Shown piece by piece: positions 39,701 through 52,569 of a DNA stretch of 64,000 nt; the first letter of the stretch is position 1, and the number at the start of each line of letters is the position of its first letter. This DNA comes from Euwallacea fornicatus (taxonomy: Eukaryota; Arthropoda; Insecta; Coleoptera; Curculionidae). The stretch lies in contig NW_027096020.1 in the NCBI RefSeq assembly GCF_040115645.1, positions 496,001-560,000 of the forward strand. The letters run 5' to 3'. The position numbers and the translations under genes were made by a program. The notes below the pieces were generated by a model. It was not told the DNA's origin. It saw only the letters and a program-made list of their open reading frames with translations, and ran no database searches.

Positions 39701-40966
39701 TTAATCAGCTCGTCAAGACTTTGAAGATGTCACAACTCATCACGAGTGCATCTTGTTGAATTTCTAAGAAAAATAGTACTTTATGTGCTCAAACACACAA
39801 CTTGTGTGACTTTTCAAACTTTGAAGCTCGATAACTTCGGCAAATGAGTACCAAATTCCTTAAACAAAGTGTCAAATTAATCAGCTCGACGAGATTTTGA
39901 AGATGTCACAACTCATCATGATTGCATCTTGTTGAATTTCCAAAAAAAATAGTACTTTATGTGCTCAAACACACATATTTTGTGACTTTTCAAACTTTGA
40001 AGATCGATAACATCGGCAAATGAAGACCAAATTTGTAAAACAAATTGGCAAATTAATCAGCTCGACGAGATTTTGAAGATGCCACAACACATCATTATTG
40101 CATTTTGTTGAATTTCCAAGAAAAATAGTACTTTATGGGCTCAAACACACAACTTGTGTGACTTTTCAAATTTTGATGCTCGATAACTTCGGCAAATGAG
40201 TACCAAATTCCATAAAGAAAGTGTCAAATTAATCAGCTCGTCAAGACTTTGAAGATGTCACAACTCATCACGAGTGCATCTTGTTGAATTTCTAAGAAAA
40301 ATAGTACTTTATGTGCTCAAACACACAACTTGTGTGACTTTTCAAACTTTGAAGCTCGATAACTTCGGCAAATGAGGACCAAATTTGTTAAACAAAGTGT
40401 CAAATTAATCAGCTCGACGAGATTTTGAAGATGTCACAACACATCATGATTGCATCTTGTTGAATTTACAAGAAAAATAGTACTTTATGTGCTCAAACAC
40501 ACAACTTGTGTGACTTTTCAAATTTTGATGCTCGATAACTTCGGCAAATGAGTACCAAATTCCATAAAGAAAGTGTCAAATTAATCAGCTCGACGAGATT
40601 TTCAAGATGTCACAACACATCATGATTGCATCTTGTTGAATTTCCAAGAAAAATAGTACTTTATGTGCTCAAACACACAACTTGTGTGACTTTTCAAATT
40701 TTGATGCTCGATAACTTCGGCAAATGAGTACCAAATTCCATAAAGAAAGTGTCAAATTAATGAGCTCGACGAGATTTTCAAGATGTCACAACACATCATG
40801 ATTGCATCTTGTTGAATTTCCAAGAAAAATAGTACTTTATGTGCTCAAACACACAACTTGTGTGACTTTTCAAACTTTGAAGCTCGATAACTTCTCAAAT
40901 GAGTACCAAATTCCTTAAAGAAAGTGTCAAATTAATCAGCTCGAAGAGATTTTGAAGATGTCACAA
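36748..40966 (-). repeat. Family C 4.2 kb HOR, copy 1
   Basis: Markers are gacttcaaatttt at 37,172, taagcaactgag at 37,902, gactttccaaat near 39,631 and agatcgataacatcgg at 40,001. Compared with copies 2 and 3 it has one extra monomer between the first two markers (730 bp against 553), carrying tatgagctcaaac and gctcgaataac. It lacks one monomer later (2,099 bp against 2,275 between taagcaactg and agatcgataac). Its total length is therefore still 4,218 bp, a net-neutral gain and loss. Confidence 0.8.
39978..40135 (-). repeat. Family B-type tract in the inverted array (short form)
   Basis: Within family C, about 158 bp reads in reverse complement as a typical family B monomer: gatgttatcgatcttcaaag, gttttacaaatttggtcttc, gattaatttgccaatttg, gtgttgtggcatcttc and caacaaaatgcaataatgatg, as found at 13,990-14,127. 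C-type sequence resumes at 40,136 (tttatgggctcaaac). It lies in copy 1 of the 4.2 kb HOR and is repeated in copy 2. Confidence 0.85.
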
Positions 40967-43900
40967 CTCATCATGATTGCATCTAGTTGAATTTCTAATA
41001 AAAATAGTACTTTATGTGCTCAAACACACATATTTTATGACTTTTCAAACTTTGAATCTCGATAACTTAGGCAAATGAGGACCAAATTTGATAAACAAAG
41101 TGTCAAATTAATCAGCTCGACGAGATTTTGAAGATGCCACAACACATCATGATTGCATCTTGTTGAATTTCCAAGAAAAATAGTACTTTATGTGCTCAAA
41201 CACACAACTTGTGTGACTTTTCAAATTTTGATGCTCGATAACTTCGGCAAATGAGTACCAAATTCCATAAAGAAAGTGTCAAATTAATCAGCTCGACGAG
41301 ATTTTGAAGATGTCACAACACATCATGATTGCATCTTGTTGAATTTCCAAGAAAAATAGTACTTTATGTGCACAAACACACAACTTGTGTGACTTCAAAT
41401 TTTGATGCTCGATAACTTCTCAAATGAGTACCAAATTCCTTAAAGAAAGTGTCAAATTAATCAGCTCGAAGAGATTTTGAAGATGTCACAACTCATCATG
41501 ATTGCATCTGGTTGAATTTCTAATAAAAATAGGACTTTATGTGCTCAAACACACAACTTGTGTGACTTTTCAAACTTTGAAGCTCGATAACTTCGGCAAA
41601 TGAGGACCAAATTTGTTAAACAAAGTGTCAAATTAATCAGCTCGACGAGATTTTGAAGATGTCACAACACATCATGATTGCATCTTGTTGAATTTCCAAG
41701 AAAAATAGTACTTTATGTGCTCAAACACACAACTTGTGTGACTTTTCAAATTTTGATGCTCGATAACTTCTCAAATGAGTACCAAATTCCTTAAAGAAAG
41801 TATCAAATTAATCAGCTCGAAGAGATTTTGAAGATGTCACAACTCATCATGATTGCATCTTGTTGAATTTCCAAGAAAAATAGTACTTTATGTGCTCAAA
41901 CACACAACTTGTGTGACTTTTCAAACTTTGAAGCTCGATAACTTAAGCAACTGAGTACCAAATTTCTTAAACAAAGTGTCACATTAATCAGCTCGACGAG
42001 ATTTTCAAGATGTCACAACACATAACGAGTGCATCTTGTTGAATTTCTAAGAAAAATAGTACTTTATGTCTTCAAACACACAACTTGTGTGACTTTTCAA
42101 ACTTTGAAGCTCGATAACTTCGGCAAATGAGGACCAAACTTGTTAAACAAAGTGTCAAATTAATTAGCTCGACGAGATTTGCAAGATGTCACAACACATA
42201 ACGAGTGCATCTTGTTGAATTTCTAAGAAAAATAGTACTTTATGTGTTCAAACACACAACTTGTGTGACTTTTCAAACTTTGAAGCTCGATAACTTCGGC
42301 AAATGAGTACCAAATTCCTTAAACAAAGTGTCAAATTAATCAGCTCGACGAGATTTTGAAGATGTCACAACTCATCATGATTGCATCTTGTTGAATTTCC
42401 AAAAAAAATAGTACTTTATGTGCTCAAACACACATATTTTGTGACTTTTCAAACTTTGAAGCTCGATAACTTCGGCAAATGAGTACCAAATTTCTTAAAC
42501 AAAGTGTCAAATTAATCAGCTCGACGAGATTTTAAAGATGACACAACACATCATGATTGCATCTTGTTGAATTTCCAAGAAAAATAGTACTTTATGTGCT
42601 CAAACACACATATTTTGTGACTTTTCAATCTTTGAAACTCGATAACTTCGGCAAATGTGGAACAAATTTCTTAAACAAAGTGTCAAATTAATCAGCTCGA
42701 CGAAATTTTGAAGATGTCACAACACATCATGATTGCATCTTGTTGAAATTCCAAGAAAAATAGTACTTTATGGGCTCAAACACACAACTTGTGTGACTTT
42801 TCAAATTTTGATGCTCGATAACTTCGGCAAATGAGTACCAAATTCCATAAAGAAAGTGTCAAATTAATCAGCTCGTCAAGACTTTGAAGATGTCACAACA
42901 CATCATGATTGCATCTTGTTGAAATTCCAAGAAAAATAGTACTTTATGGGCTCAAACACACAACTTGTGTGACTTTTCAAACTTTGAAGCTCGATAACTT
43001 CGGCAAATGAGGACCAAATTTGTTAAACAAAGTGTCAAATTAATCAGCTCGACGAGATTTTGAAGATGTCACAACACATCATGATTGCATCTTGTTGAAT
43101 TTACAAGAAAAATAGTACTTTATGTGCTCAAACACACAACTTGTGTGACTTTTCAAATTTTGATGCTCGATAACTTCGGCAAATGAGTACCAAATTCCAT
43201 AAAGAAAGTGTCAAATTAATCAGCTCGACGAGATTTTCAAGATGTCACAACACATCATGATTGCATCTTGTTGAATTTCCAAGAAAAATAGTACTTTATG
43301 TGCTCAAACACACAACTTGTGTGACTTTTCAAACTTTGAAGCTCGATAACTTCTCAAATGAGTACCAAATTCCTTAAAGAAAGTGTCAAATTAATCAGCT
43401 CGAAGAGATTTTGAAGATGTCACAACTCATCATGATTGCATCTAGTTGAATTTCTAATAAAAATAGTACTTTATGTGCTCAAACACACATATTTTATGAC
43501 TTTTCAAACTTTGAATCTCGATAACTTAGGCAAATGAGGACCAAATTTGATAAACAAAGTGTCAAATTAATCAGCTCGACGAGATTTTGAAGATGCCACA
43601 ACACATCATGATTGCATCTTGTTGAATTTCCAAGAAAAATAGTACTTTATGTGCTCAAACACACAACTTGTGTGACTTTTCAAATTTTGATGCTCGATAA
43701 CTTCGGCAAATGAGTACCAAATTCCATAAAGAAAGTGTCAAATTAATCAGCTCGACGAGATTTTGAAGATGTCACAACACATCATGATTGCATCTTGTTG
43801 AATTTCCAAGAAAAATAGTACTTTATGTGCTCAAACACACAACTTGTGTGACTTTCCAAATTTTGATGCTCGATAACTTCGGCAAATGAGTACCAAATTC

Positions 43901-45184
43901 CATAAAGAAAGTGTCAAATTAATCAGCTCGTCAAGACTTTGAAGATGTCACAACTCATCACGAGTGCATCTTGTTGAATTTCTAAGAAAAATAGTACTTT
44001 ATGTGCTCAAACACACAACTTGTGTGACTTTTCAAACTTTGAAGCTCGATAACTTCGGCAAATGAGTACCAAATTCCTTAAACAAAGTGTCAAATTAATC
44101 AGCTCGACGAGATTTTGAAGATGTCACAACTCATCATGATTGCATCTTGTTGAATTTCCAAAAAAAATAGTACTTTATGTGCTCAAACACACATATTTTG
44201 TGACTTTTCAAACTTTGAAGATCGATAACATCGGCAAATGAAGACCAAATTTGTAAAACAAATTGGCAAATTAATCAGCTCGACGAGATTTTGAAGATGC
44301 CACAACACATCATTATTGCATTTTGTTGAATTTCCAAGAAAAATAGTACTTTATGGGCTCAAACACACAACTTGTGTGACTTTTCAAATTTTGATGCTCG
44401 ATAACTTCGGCAAATGAGTACCAAATTCCATAAAGAAAGTGTCAAATTAATCAGCTCGTCAAGACTTTGAAGATGTCACAACTCATCACGAGTGCATCTT
44501 GTTGAATTTCTAAGAAAAATAGTACTTTATGTGCTCAAACACACAACTTGTGTGACTTTTCAAACTTTGAAGCTCGATAACTTCGGCAAATGAGGACCAA
44601 ATTTGTTAAACAAAGTGTCAAATTAATCAGCTCGACGAGATTTTGAAGATGTCACAACACATCATGATTGCATCTTGTTGAATTTACAAGAAAAATAGTA
44701 CTTTATGTGCTCAAACACACAACTTGTGTGACTTTTCAAATTTTGATGCTCGATAACTTCGGCAAATGAGTACCAAATTCCATAAAGAAAGTGTCAAATT
44801 AATCAGCTCGACGAGATTTTCAAGATGTCACAACACATCATGATTGCATCTTGTTGAATTTCCAAGAAAAATAGTACTTTATGTGCTCAAACACACAACT
44901 TGTGTGACTTTTCAAATTTTGATGCTCGATAACTTCGGCAAATGAGTACCAAATTCCATAAAGAAAGTGTCAAATTAATGAGCTCGACGAGATTTTCAAG
45001 ATGTCACAACACATCATGATTGCATCTTGTTGAATTTCCAAGAAAAATAGTACTTTATGTGCTCAAACACACAACTTGTGTGACTTTTCAAACTTTGAAG
45101 CTCGATAACTTCTCAAATGAGTACCAAATTCCTTAAAGAAAGTGTCAAATTAATCAGCTCGAAGAGATTTTGAAGATGTCACAA
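40967..45184 (-). repeat. Family C 4.2 kb HOR, copy 2 (4,218 bp, 24 monomers)
   Basis: Markers are gacttcaaatttt at 41,391, taagcaactgag at 41,944, actttccaaat at 43,851 and agatcgataacatcgg at 44,219. The spacing to copy 3 is 4,218 bp for each marker. A hybrid monomer at about 42,780-42,960 combines gtcaagactttgaag with acacatcatgattgc and a second tttatgggctcaaac. In copy 3 the corresponding monomer has actcatcacgagtgc and tttatgtgctc. Confidence 0.83.
44196..44353 (-). repeat. Family B-type tract in the inverted array (short form, second copy)
   Basis: Same content as the tract at 39,978, exactly 4,218 bp downstream and followed by the same tttatgggctc. It was therefore carried along by HOR duplication and not acquired separately. 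Confidence 0.85.
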
Positions 45185-48100
45185 CTCATCATGATTGCAT
45201 CTAGTTGAATTTCTAATAAAAATAGTACTTTATGTGCTCAAACACACATATTTTATGACTTTTCAAACTTTGAATCTCGATAACTTAGGCAAATGAGGAC
45301 CAAATTTGATAAACAAAGTGTCAAATTAATCAGCTCGACGAGATTTTGAAGATGCCACAACACATCATGATTGCATCTTGTTGAATTTCCAAGAAAAATA
45401 GTACTTTATGTGCTCAAACACACAACTTGTGTGACTTTTCAAATTTTGATGCTCGATAACTTCGGCAAATGAGTACCAAATTCCATAAAGAAAGTGTCAA
45501 ATTAATCAGCTCGACGAGATTTTGAAGATGTCACAACACATCATGATTGCATCTTGTTGAATTTCCAAGAAAAATAGTACTTTATGTGCACAAACACACA
45601 ACTTGTGTGACTTCAAATTTTGATGCTCGATAACTTCTCAAATGAGTACCAAATTCCTTAAAGAAAGTGTCAAATTAATCAGCTCGAAGAGATTTTGAAG
45701 ATGTCACAACTCATCATGATTGCATCTGGTTGAATTTCTAATAAAAATAGGACTTTATGTGCTCAAACACACAACTTGTGTGACTTTTCAAACTTTGAAG
45801 CTCGATAACTTCGGCAAATGAGGACCAAATTTGTTAAACAAAGTGTCAAATTAATCAGCTCGACGAGATTTTGAAGATGTCACAACACATCATGATTGCA
45901 TCTTGTTGAATTTCCAAGAAAAATAGTACTTTATGTGCTCAAACACACAACTTGTGTGACTTTTCAAATTTTGATGCTCGATAACTTCTCAAATGAGTAC
46001 CAAATTCCTTAAAGAAAGTATCAAATTAATCAGCTCGAAGAGATTTTGAAGATGTCACAACTCATCATGATTGCATCTTGTTGAATTTCCAAGAAAAATA
46101 GTACTTTATGTGCTCAAACACACAACTTGTGTGACTTTTCAAACTTTGAAGCTCGATAACTTAAGCAACTGAGTACCAAATTTCTTAAACAAAGTGTCAC
46201 ATTAATCAGCTCGACGAGATTTTCAAGATGTCACAACACATAACGAGTGCATCTTGTTGAATTTCTAAGAAAAATAGTACTTTATGTCTTCAAACACACA
46301 ACTTGTGTGACTTTTCAAACTTTGAAGCTCGATAACTTCGGCAAATGAGGACCAAACTTGTTAAACAAAGTGTCAAATTAATTAGCTCGACGAGATTTGC
46401 AAGATGTCACAACACATAACGAGTGCATCTTGTTGAATTTCTAAGAAAAATAGTACTTTATGTGTTCAAACACACAACTTGTGTGACTTTTCAAACTTTG
46501 AAGCTCGATAACTTCGGCAAATGAGTACCAAATTCCTTAAACAAAGTGTCAAATTAATCAGCTCGACGAGATTTTGAAGATGTCACAACTCATCATGATT
46601 GCATCTTGTTGAATTTCCAAAAAAAATAGTACTTTATGTGCTCAAACACACATATTTTGTGACTTTTCAAACTTTGAAGCTCGATAACTTCGGCAAATGA
46701 GTACCAAATTTCTTAAACAAAGTGTCAAATTAATCAGCTCGACGAGATTTTAAAGATGACACAACACATCATGATTGCATCTTGTTGAATTTCCAAGAAA
46801 AATAGTACTTTATGTGCTCAAACACACATATTTTGTGACTTTTCAATCTTTGAAACTCGATAACTTCGGCAAATGTGGAACAAATTTCTTAAACAAAGTG
46901 TCAAATTAATCAGCTCGACGAAATTTTGAAGATGTCACAACACATCATGATTGCATCTTGTTGAAATTCCAAGAAAAATAGTACTTTATGGGCTCAAACA
47001 CACAACTTGTGTGACTTTTCAAATTTTGATGCTCGATAACTTCGGCAAATGAGTACCAAATTCCATAAAGAAAGTGTCAAATTAATCAGCTCGTCAAGAC
47101 TTTGAAGATGTCACAACTCATCACGAGTGCATCTTGTTGAATTTCTAAGAAAAATAGTACTTTATGTGCTCAAACACACAACTTGTGTGACTTTTCAAAC
47201 TTTGAAGCTCGATAACTTCGGCAAATGAGGACCAAATTTGTTAAACAAAGTGTCAAATTAATCAGCTCGACGAGATTTTGAAGATGTCACAACACATCAT
47301 GATTGCATCTTGTTGAATTTACAAGAAAAATAGTACTTTATGTGCTCAAACACACAACTTGTGTGACTTTTCAAATTTTGATGCTCGATAACTTCGGCAA
47401 ATGAGTACCAAATTCCATAAAGAAAGTGTCAAATTAATCAGCTCGACGAGATTTTCAAGATGTCACAACACATCATGATTGCATCTTGTTGAATTTCCAA
47501 GAAAAATAGTACTTTATGTGCTCAAACACACAACTTGTGTGACTTTTCAAACTTTGAAGCTCGATAACTTCTCAAATGAGTACCAAATTCCTTAAAGAAA
47601 GTGTCAAATTAATCAGCTCGAAGAGATTTTGAAGATGTCACAACTCATCATGATTGCATCTAGTTGAATTTCTAATAAAAATAGTACTTTATGTGCTCAA
47701 ACACACATATTTTATGACTTTTCAAACTTTGAATCTCGATAACTTAGGCAAATGAGGACCAAATTTGATAAACAAAGTGTCAAATTAATCAGATCGACGA
47801 GATTTTGAAGATGCCACAACACATCATGATTGCATCTTGTTGAATTTCCAAGAAAAATAGTACTTTATGTGCTCAAACACACAACTTGTGTGACTTTTCA
47901 AATTTTGATGCTCGATAACATCGGCAAATGAGTACCAAATTCCATAAAGAAAGTGTCAAATTAATCAGCTCGACGAGATTTTGAAGATGTCACAACACAT
48001 CATGATTGCATCTTGTTGAATTTCCAAGAAAAATAGTACTTTATGTGCTCAAACACACAACTTGTGTGACTTTCCAAATTTTGATGCTCGATAACTTCGG

Positions 48101-48570
48101 CAAATGAGTACCAAATTCCATAAAGAAAGTGTCAAATTAATCAGCTCGTCAAGACTTTGAAGATGTCACAACTCATCACGAGTGCATCTTGTTGAATTTC
48201 TAAGAAAAATAGTACTTTATGTGCTCAAACACACAACTTGTGTGACTTTTCAAACTTTGAAGCTCGATAACTTCGGCAAATGAGTACCAAATTCCTTAAA
48301 CAAAGTGTCAAATTAATCAGCTCGACGAGATTTTGAAGATGTCACAACTCATCATGATTGCATCTTGTTGAATTTCCAAAAAAAATAGTACTTTATGTGC
48401 TCAAACACACATATTTTGTGACTTTTCAAACTTTGAAGATCGATAACATCGGCAAATGAAGACCAAATTTGTAAAACAAATTGGCAAATTAATCAGCTCG
48501 ACGAGATTTTGAAGATGCCACAACACATCATTATTGCATTTTGTTGAATTTCCAAGAAAAATAGTACTTT
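45185..48570 (-). repeat. Family C 4.2 kb HOR, copy 3 (right-hand part missing)
   Basis: It follows copy 2 at offset 4,218 (gacttcaaatttt 45,609, taagcaactgag 46,162, actttccaaat 48,069, agatcgataacatcgg 48,437). From about 48,572 it leaves the unit and continues into tttacgtgctcaaac, which belongs to family B. It shares cagatcgacgag and gataacatcggcaaatgag with copy 0 at 11,248 bp distance instead of with its neighbour, so it was not produced by simple stepwise tandem duplication. Confidence 0.8.
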
Positions 48571-49755
48571 ACGTGCTCAAACACACAACTTTTGTGACTT
48601 TTCAAACTTTAATCCTCGATAACTTCGGCAAATGAGGACCAAATTTGTTAAACAAAGTGTCAAATTAATCAGCTCGACGAGATTTTGAAGATGTCACAAC
48701 ACATCATGATTGCATCTTGTTGAATTTCCAAGAAAAATAGTACTTTATGTGCTCAAACACACAACTTGTGTGACTTTTCAAATTTTGATGCTCGATAACT
48801 TCTCAAATGAGTACCAAATTTCTTAAAGAAAGTGTCAAATTAATCAGCTCGAAGAGATTTTGAAGATGTCATAACTCATCATGACTGCATCTGGTTGAAT
48901 TTCTAATAAAAATAGTACTTTATGTGCTCAAACACACAACTTGTGTGACTTTTCAAACTTTGAAGCTCGATAACTTCGGCAAATGAGGACCAAATTTGTT
49001 AAACAAAGTGTCAAATTAATCAGCTCGACGAGATTTTGAAGATGTCACAACACATCATGATTGCATCTTGTTGAATTTCCAAGAAAAATAGTACTTTATG
49101 TGCTCAAACACACAACTTGTGTGACTTTTCAAATTTTGATGCTCGATAACTTCTCAAATGAGTACCAAATTCCTTAAAGAAAGTGTCAAATTAATCAGCT
49201 CGAAGAGATTTTGAAGATGTCACAACTCATCATGATTGCATCTGGTTGAATTTCTAATAAAAATAGTACTTTATGAGCTCAAACACACAACTTGTGTGAC
49301 TTTTCAAATTTTGATGCTCGATAACTTCTCAAATGAGTACCATATTCCTTAAAGAAAGTGTCAAATTAATCAGCTCGAAGAGATTTTGAAGATGTCACAA
49401 CTCATCATGATTGCATCTGGTTGAATTTCTAAGAAAAATAGTACTTTATGAGCTCAAACACACAACTTGTGTGACTTTTCAAGTTTTGAAGCTCGAATAA
49501 CTTCGGCAAATGAGTATCAAATTTCTTAAACAAAGTGTCAAATTAATCAGCTCGACGAGATTTTGAAGATGTCACAACTCATCATGATTGCATCTGGTTG
49601 AATTTCTAAGAAAAATAGTACTTTATGAGCTCAAACACACAACTTGTGTGACTTTTCAAGTTTTGAAGCTCGAATAACTTCGGCAAATGAGTATCAAATT
49701 TCTTAAACAAAGTGTCAAATTAATCAGCTCGACGAGATTTTGAAGATGTCACAAC
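48205..49755 (-). repeat. Family C 2,814 bp-spaced (16-mer) duplication, copy 1
   Basis: About 1.55 kb that recurs at 51,019-52,569. Shared rare variants are tttacgtgctc, gatgtcataactcatcatgac, gactgcatctgg and gtaccatattcc (acc at 49,339 and 52,153). Agreement ends where 49,756 reads actcatcatg and 52,570 reads acacttcatg. Confidence 0.8.
48414..48623 (-). repeat. Family B-type tract in the inverted array (210 bp, long form)
   Basis: The reverse complement matches + strand 13,918-14,127 at all 210 positions by eye. It runs from gttatcgaggattaaag through gcacgtaaagtac, caacaaaatgcaataatg, gattaatttgccaatttg and gatgttatcgatcttc to aaaagtcacaaaa. The same B stretch also exists near 16,030, 18,495, 19,200 (partly) and 20,959. 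On both sides family C sequence resumes (cacatatttt on the left, ttcggcaaatgagg on the right). The tract is longer than one monomer, so it is a copied block and not convergent single-base changes. Confidence 0.9.
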
Positions 49756-51018
49756 TCATCATGATTGCATCTTGTTGAATTTCCAAGAAAAATAGTACTT
49801 TATGTGCTCAAACACACAACTTGTGTGACTTTTCAAACTTTGAAGCTCCATAACTTCGGCAAATGAGTACCAAATTTCTTAAACAAAGTGTCAAATTAAT
49901 CAGCTCGACGAGATTTTGAAGATGTCACAACTCATCATGATTGCATCTTGTTGAATTTCCAAGAAAAATAGTACTTTATGTGCTCAAACACACAACTTTT
50001 GTGACTTTTCAAACTTTGAAGCTCCATAACTTCGGCAAATGAGTACCAAATTTCTTAAACAAAGTGTCAAATTAATCAGCTCGACGAGATTTTGAAGATG
50101 TCACAACTCATCATGATTGCATCTTGTTGAATTTCCAAGAAAAATAGTACTTTATGTGCTCAAACACACAACTTTTGTGACTTTTCAATCTTTGAAACTC
50201 GATAACTTCTCAAATGTGGAACAAATTTCTTAAACAAAGTGTCAAATTAATCAGCTCGACGAGATTTTGAAGATGTCACAACTCATCATGATTGCATCTT
50301 GTTGAATTTCCAAGAAAAATAGTACTTTATGTGCTCAAACACACAACTTTTGTGACTTTTCAATCTTTGAAACTCGATAACTTCGGCAAATGTGGAACAA
50401 ATTTCTTAAACAAAGTGTCAAATTAATCAGCTCGACGAAATTTTGAAGATGTCACAACACATCATGATTGCATCTTGTTGAAATTCCAAGAAAAATAGTA
50501 CTTTATGGGCTCAAACACACAACTTGTGTGACTTTTCAAATTTTGATGCTCGATAACTTCGGCAAATGAGTACCAAATTCCATAAAGAAAGTGTCAAATT
50601 AATCAGCTCGTCAAGACTTTGAAGATGTCACAACTCATCACGAGTGCATCTTGTTGAATTTCTAAGAAAAATAGTACTTTATGTGCTCAAACACACAACT
50701 TGTGTGACTTTTCAAACTTTGAAGCTCGATAACTTCGGCAAATGAGGACCAAATTTGTTAAACAAAGTGTCAAATTAATCAGCTCGACGAGATTTTGAAG
50801 ATGTCACAACACATCATGATTGCATCTAGTTGAATTTCTAATAAAAATAGTACTTTATGTGCTCAAACACACAACTTGTGTGACTTTTCAAATTTTGATG
50901 CTCGATAACATCGGCAAATGAGTACCAAATTCCATAAAGAAAGTGTCAAATTAATCAGCTCGACGAGATTTTGAAGATGTCACAACACATCATGATTGCA
51001 TCTTGTTGAATTTCCAAG

Positions 51019-52569
51019 AAAAATAGTACTTTATGTGCTCAAACACACAACTTGTGTGACTTTTCAAACTTTGAAGCTCGATAACTTCGGCAAATGAGTA
51101 CCAAATTCCTTAAACAAAGTGTCAAATTAATCAGCTCGACGAGATTTTGAAGATGTCACAACTCATCATGATTGCATCTTGTTGAATTTCCAAAAAAAAT
51201 AGTACTTTATGTGCTCAAACACACATATTTTGTGACTTTTCAAACTTTGAAGATCGATAACATCGGCAAATGAAGACCAAATTTGTAAAACAAATTGGCA
51301 AATTAATCAGCTCGACGAGATTTTGAAGATGCCACAACACATCATTATTGCATTTTGTTGAATTTCCAAGAAAAATAGTACTTTACGTGCTCAAACACAC
51401 AACTTTTGTGACTTTTCAAACTTTAATCCTCGATAACTTCGGCAAATGAGGACCAAATTTGTTAAACAAAGTGTCAAATTAATCAGCTCGACGAGATTTT
51501 GAAGATGTCACAACACATCATGATTGCATCTTGTTGAATTTCCAAGAAAAATAGTACTTTATGTGCTCAAACACACAACTTGTGTGACTTTTCAAATTTT
51601 GATGCTCGATAACTTCTCAAATGAGTACCAAATTTCTTAAAGAAAGTGTCAAATTAATCAGCTCGAAGAGATTTTGAAGATGTCATAACTCATCATGACT
51701 GCATCTGGTTGAATTTCTAATAAAAATAGTACTTTATGTGCTCAAACACACAACTTGTGTGACTTTTCAAACTTTGAAGCTCGATAACTTCGGCAAATGA
51801 GGACCAAATTTGTTAAACAAAGTGTCAAATTAATCAGCTCGACGAGATTTTGAAGATGTCACAACACATCATGATTGCATCTTGTTGAATTTCCAAGAAA
51901 AATAGTACTTTATGTGCTCAAACACACAACTTGTGTGACTTTTCAAATTTTGATGCTCGATAACTTCTCAAATGAGTACCAAATTCCTTAAAGAAAGTGT
52001 CAAATTAATCAGCTCGAAGAGATTTTGAAGATGTCACAACTCATCATGATTGCATCTGGTTGAATTTCTAATAAAAATAGTACTTTATGAGCTCAAACAC
52101 ACAACTTGTGTGACTTTTCAAATTTTGATGCTCGATAACTTCTCAAATGAGTACCATATTCCTTAAAGAAAGTGTCAAATTAATCAGCTCGAAGAGATTT
52201 TGAAGATGTCACAACTCATCATGATTGCATCTGGTTGAATTTCTAAGAAAAATAGTACTTTATGAGCTCAAACACACAACTTGTGTGACTTTTCAAGTTT
52301 TGAAGCTCGAATAACTTCGGCAAATGAGTATCAAATTTCTTAAACAAAGTGTCAAATTAATCAGCTCGACGAGATTTTGAAGATGTCACAACTCATCATG
52401 ATTGCATCTGGTTGAATTTCTAAGAAAAATAGTACTTTATGAGCTCAAACACACAACTTGTGTGACTTTTCAAGTTTTGAAGCTCGAATAACTTCGGCAA
52501 ATGAGTATCAAATTTCTTAAACAAAGTGTCAAATTAATCAGCTCGACGAGATTTTGAAGATGTCACAAC
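51019..52569 (-). repeat. Family C 2,814 bp-spaced duplication, copy 2
   Basis: Second copy of the block at 48,205. Part of it (gactgcatctgg at 51,697, gtaccatattcc at 52,153) recurs again at offset 10,899 near 62,596 and 63,052, so fragments of this block were redistributed towards the right end of the window. Confidence 0.78.
51228..51437 (-). repeat. Family B-type tract in the inverted array (210 bp, second long copy)
   Basis: Repeat of the tract at 48,414 at offset 2,814 bp (tttacgtgctc at 48,568 and 51,382; ctttaatcctcg in both). It belongs to the duplicated 2.8 kb segment and shows no difference from the first long copy that I could see. Confidence 0.88.
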
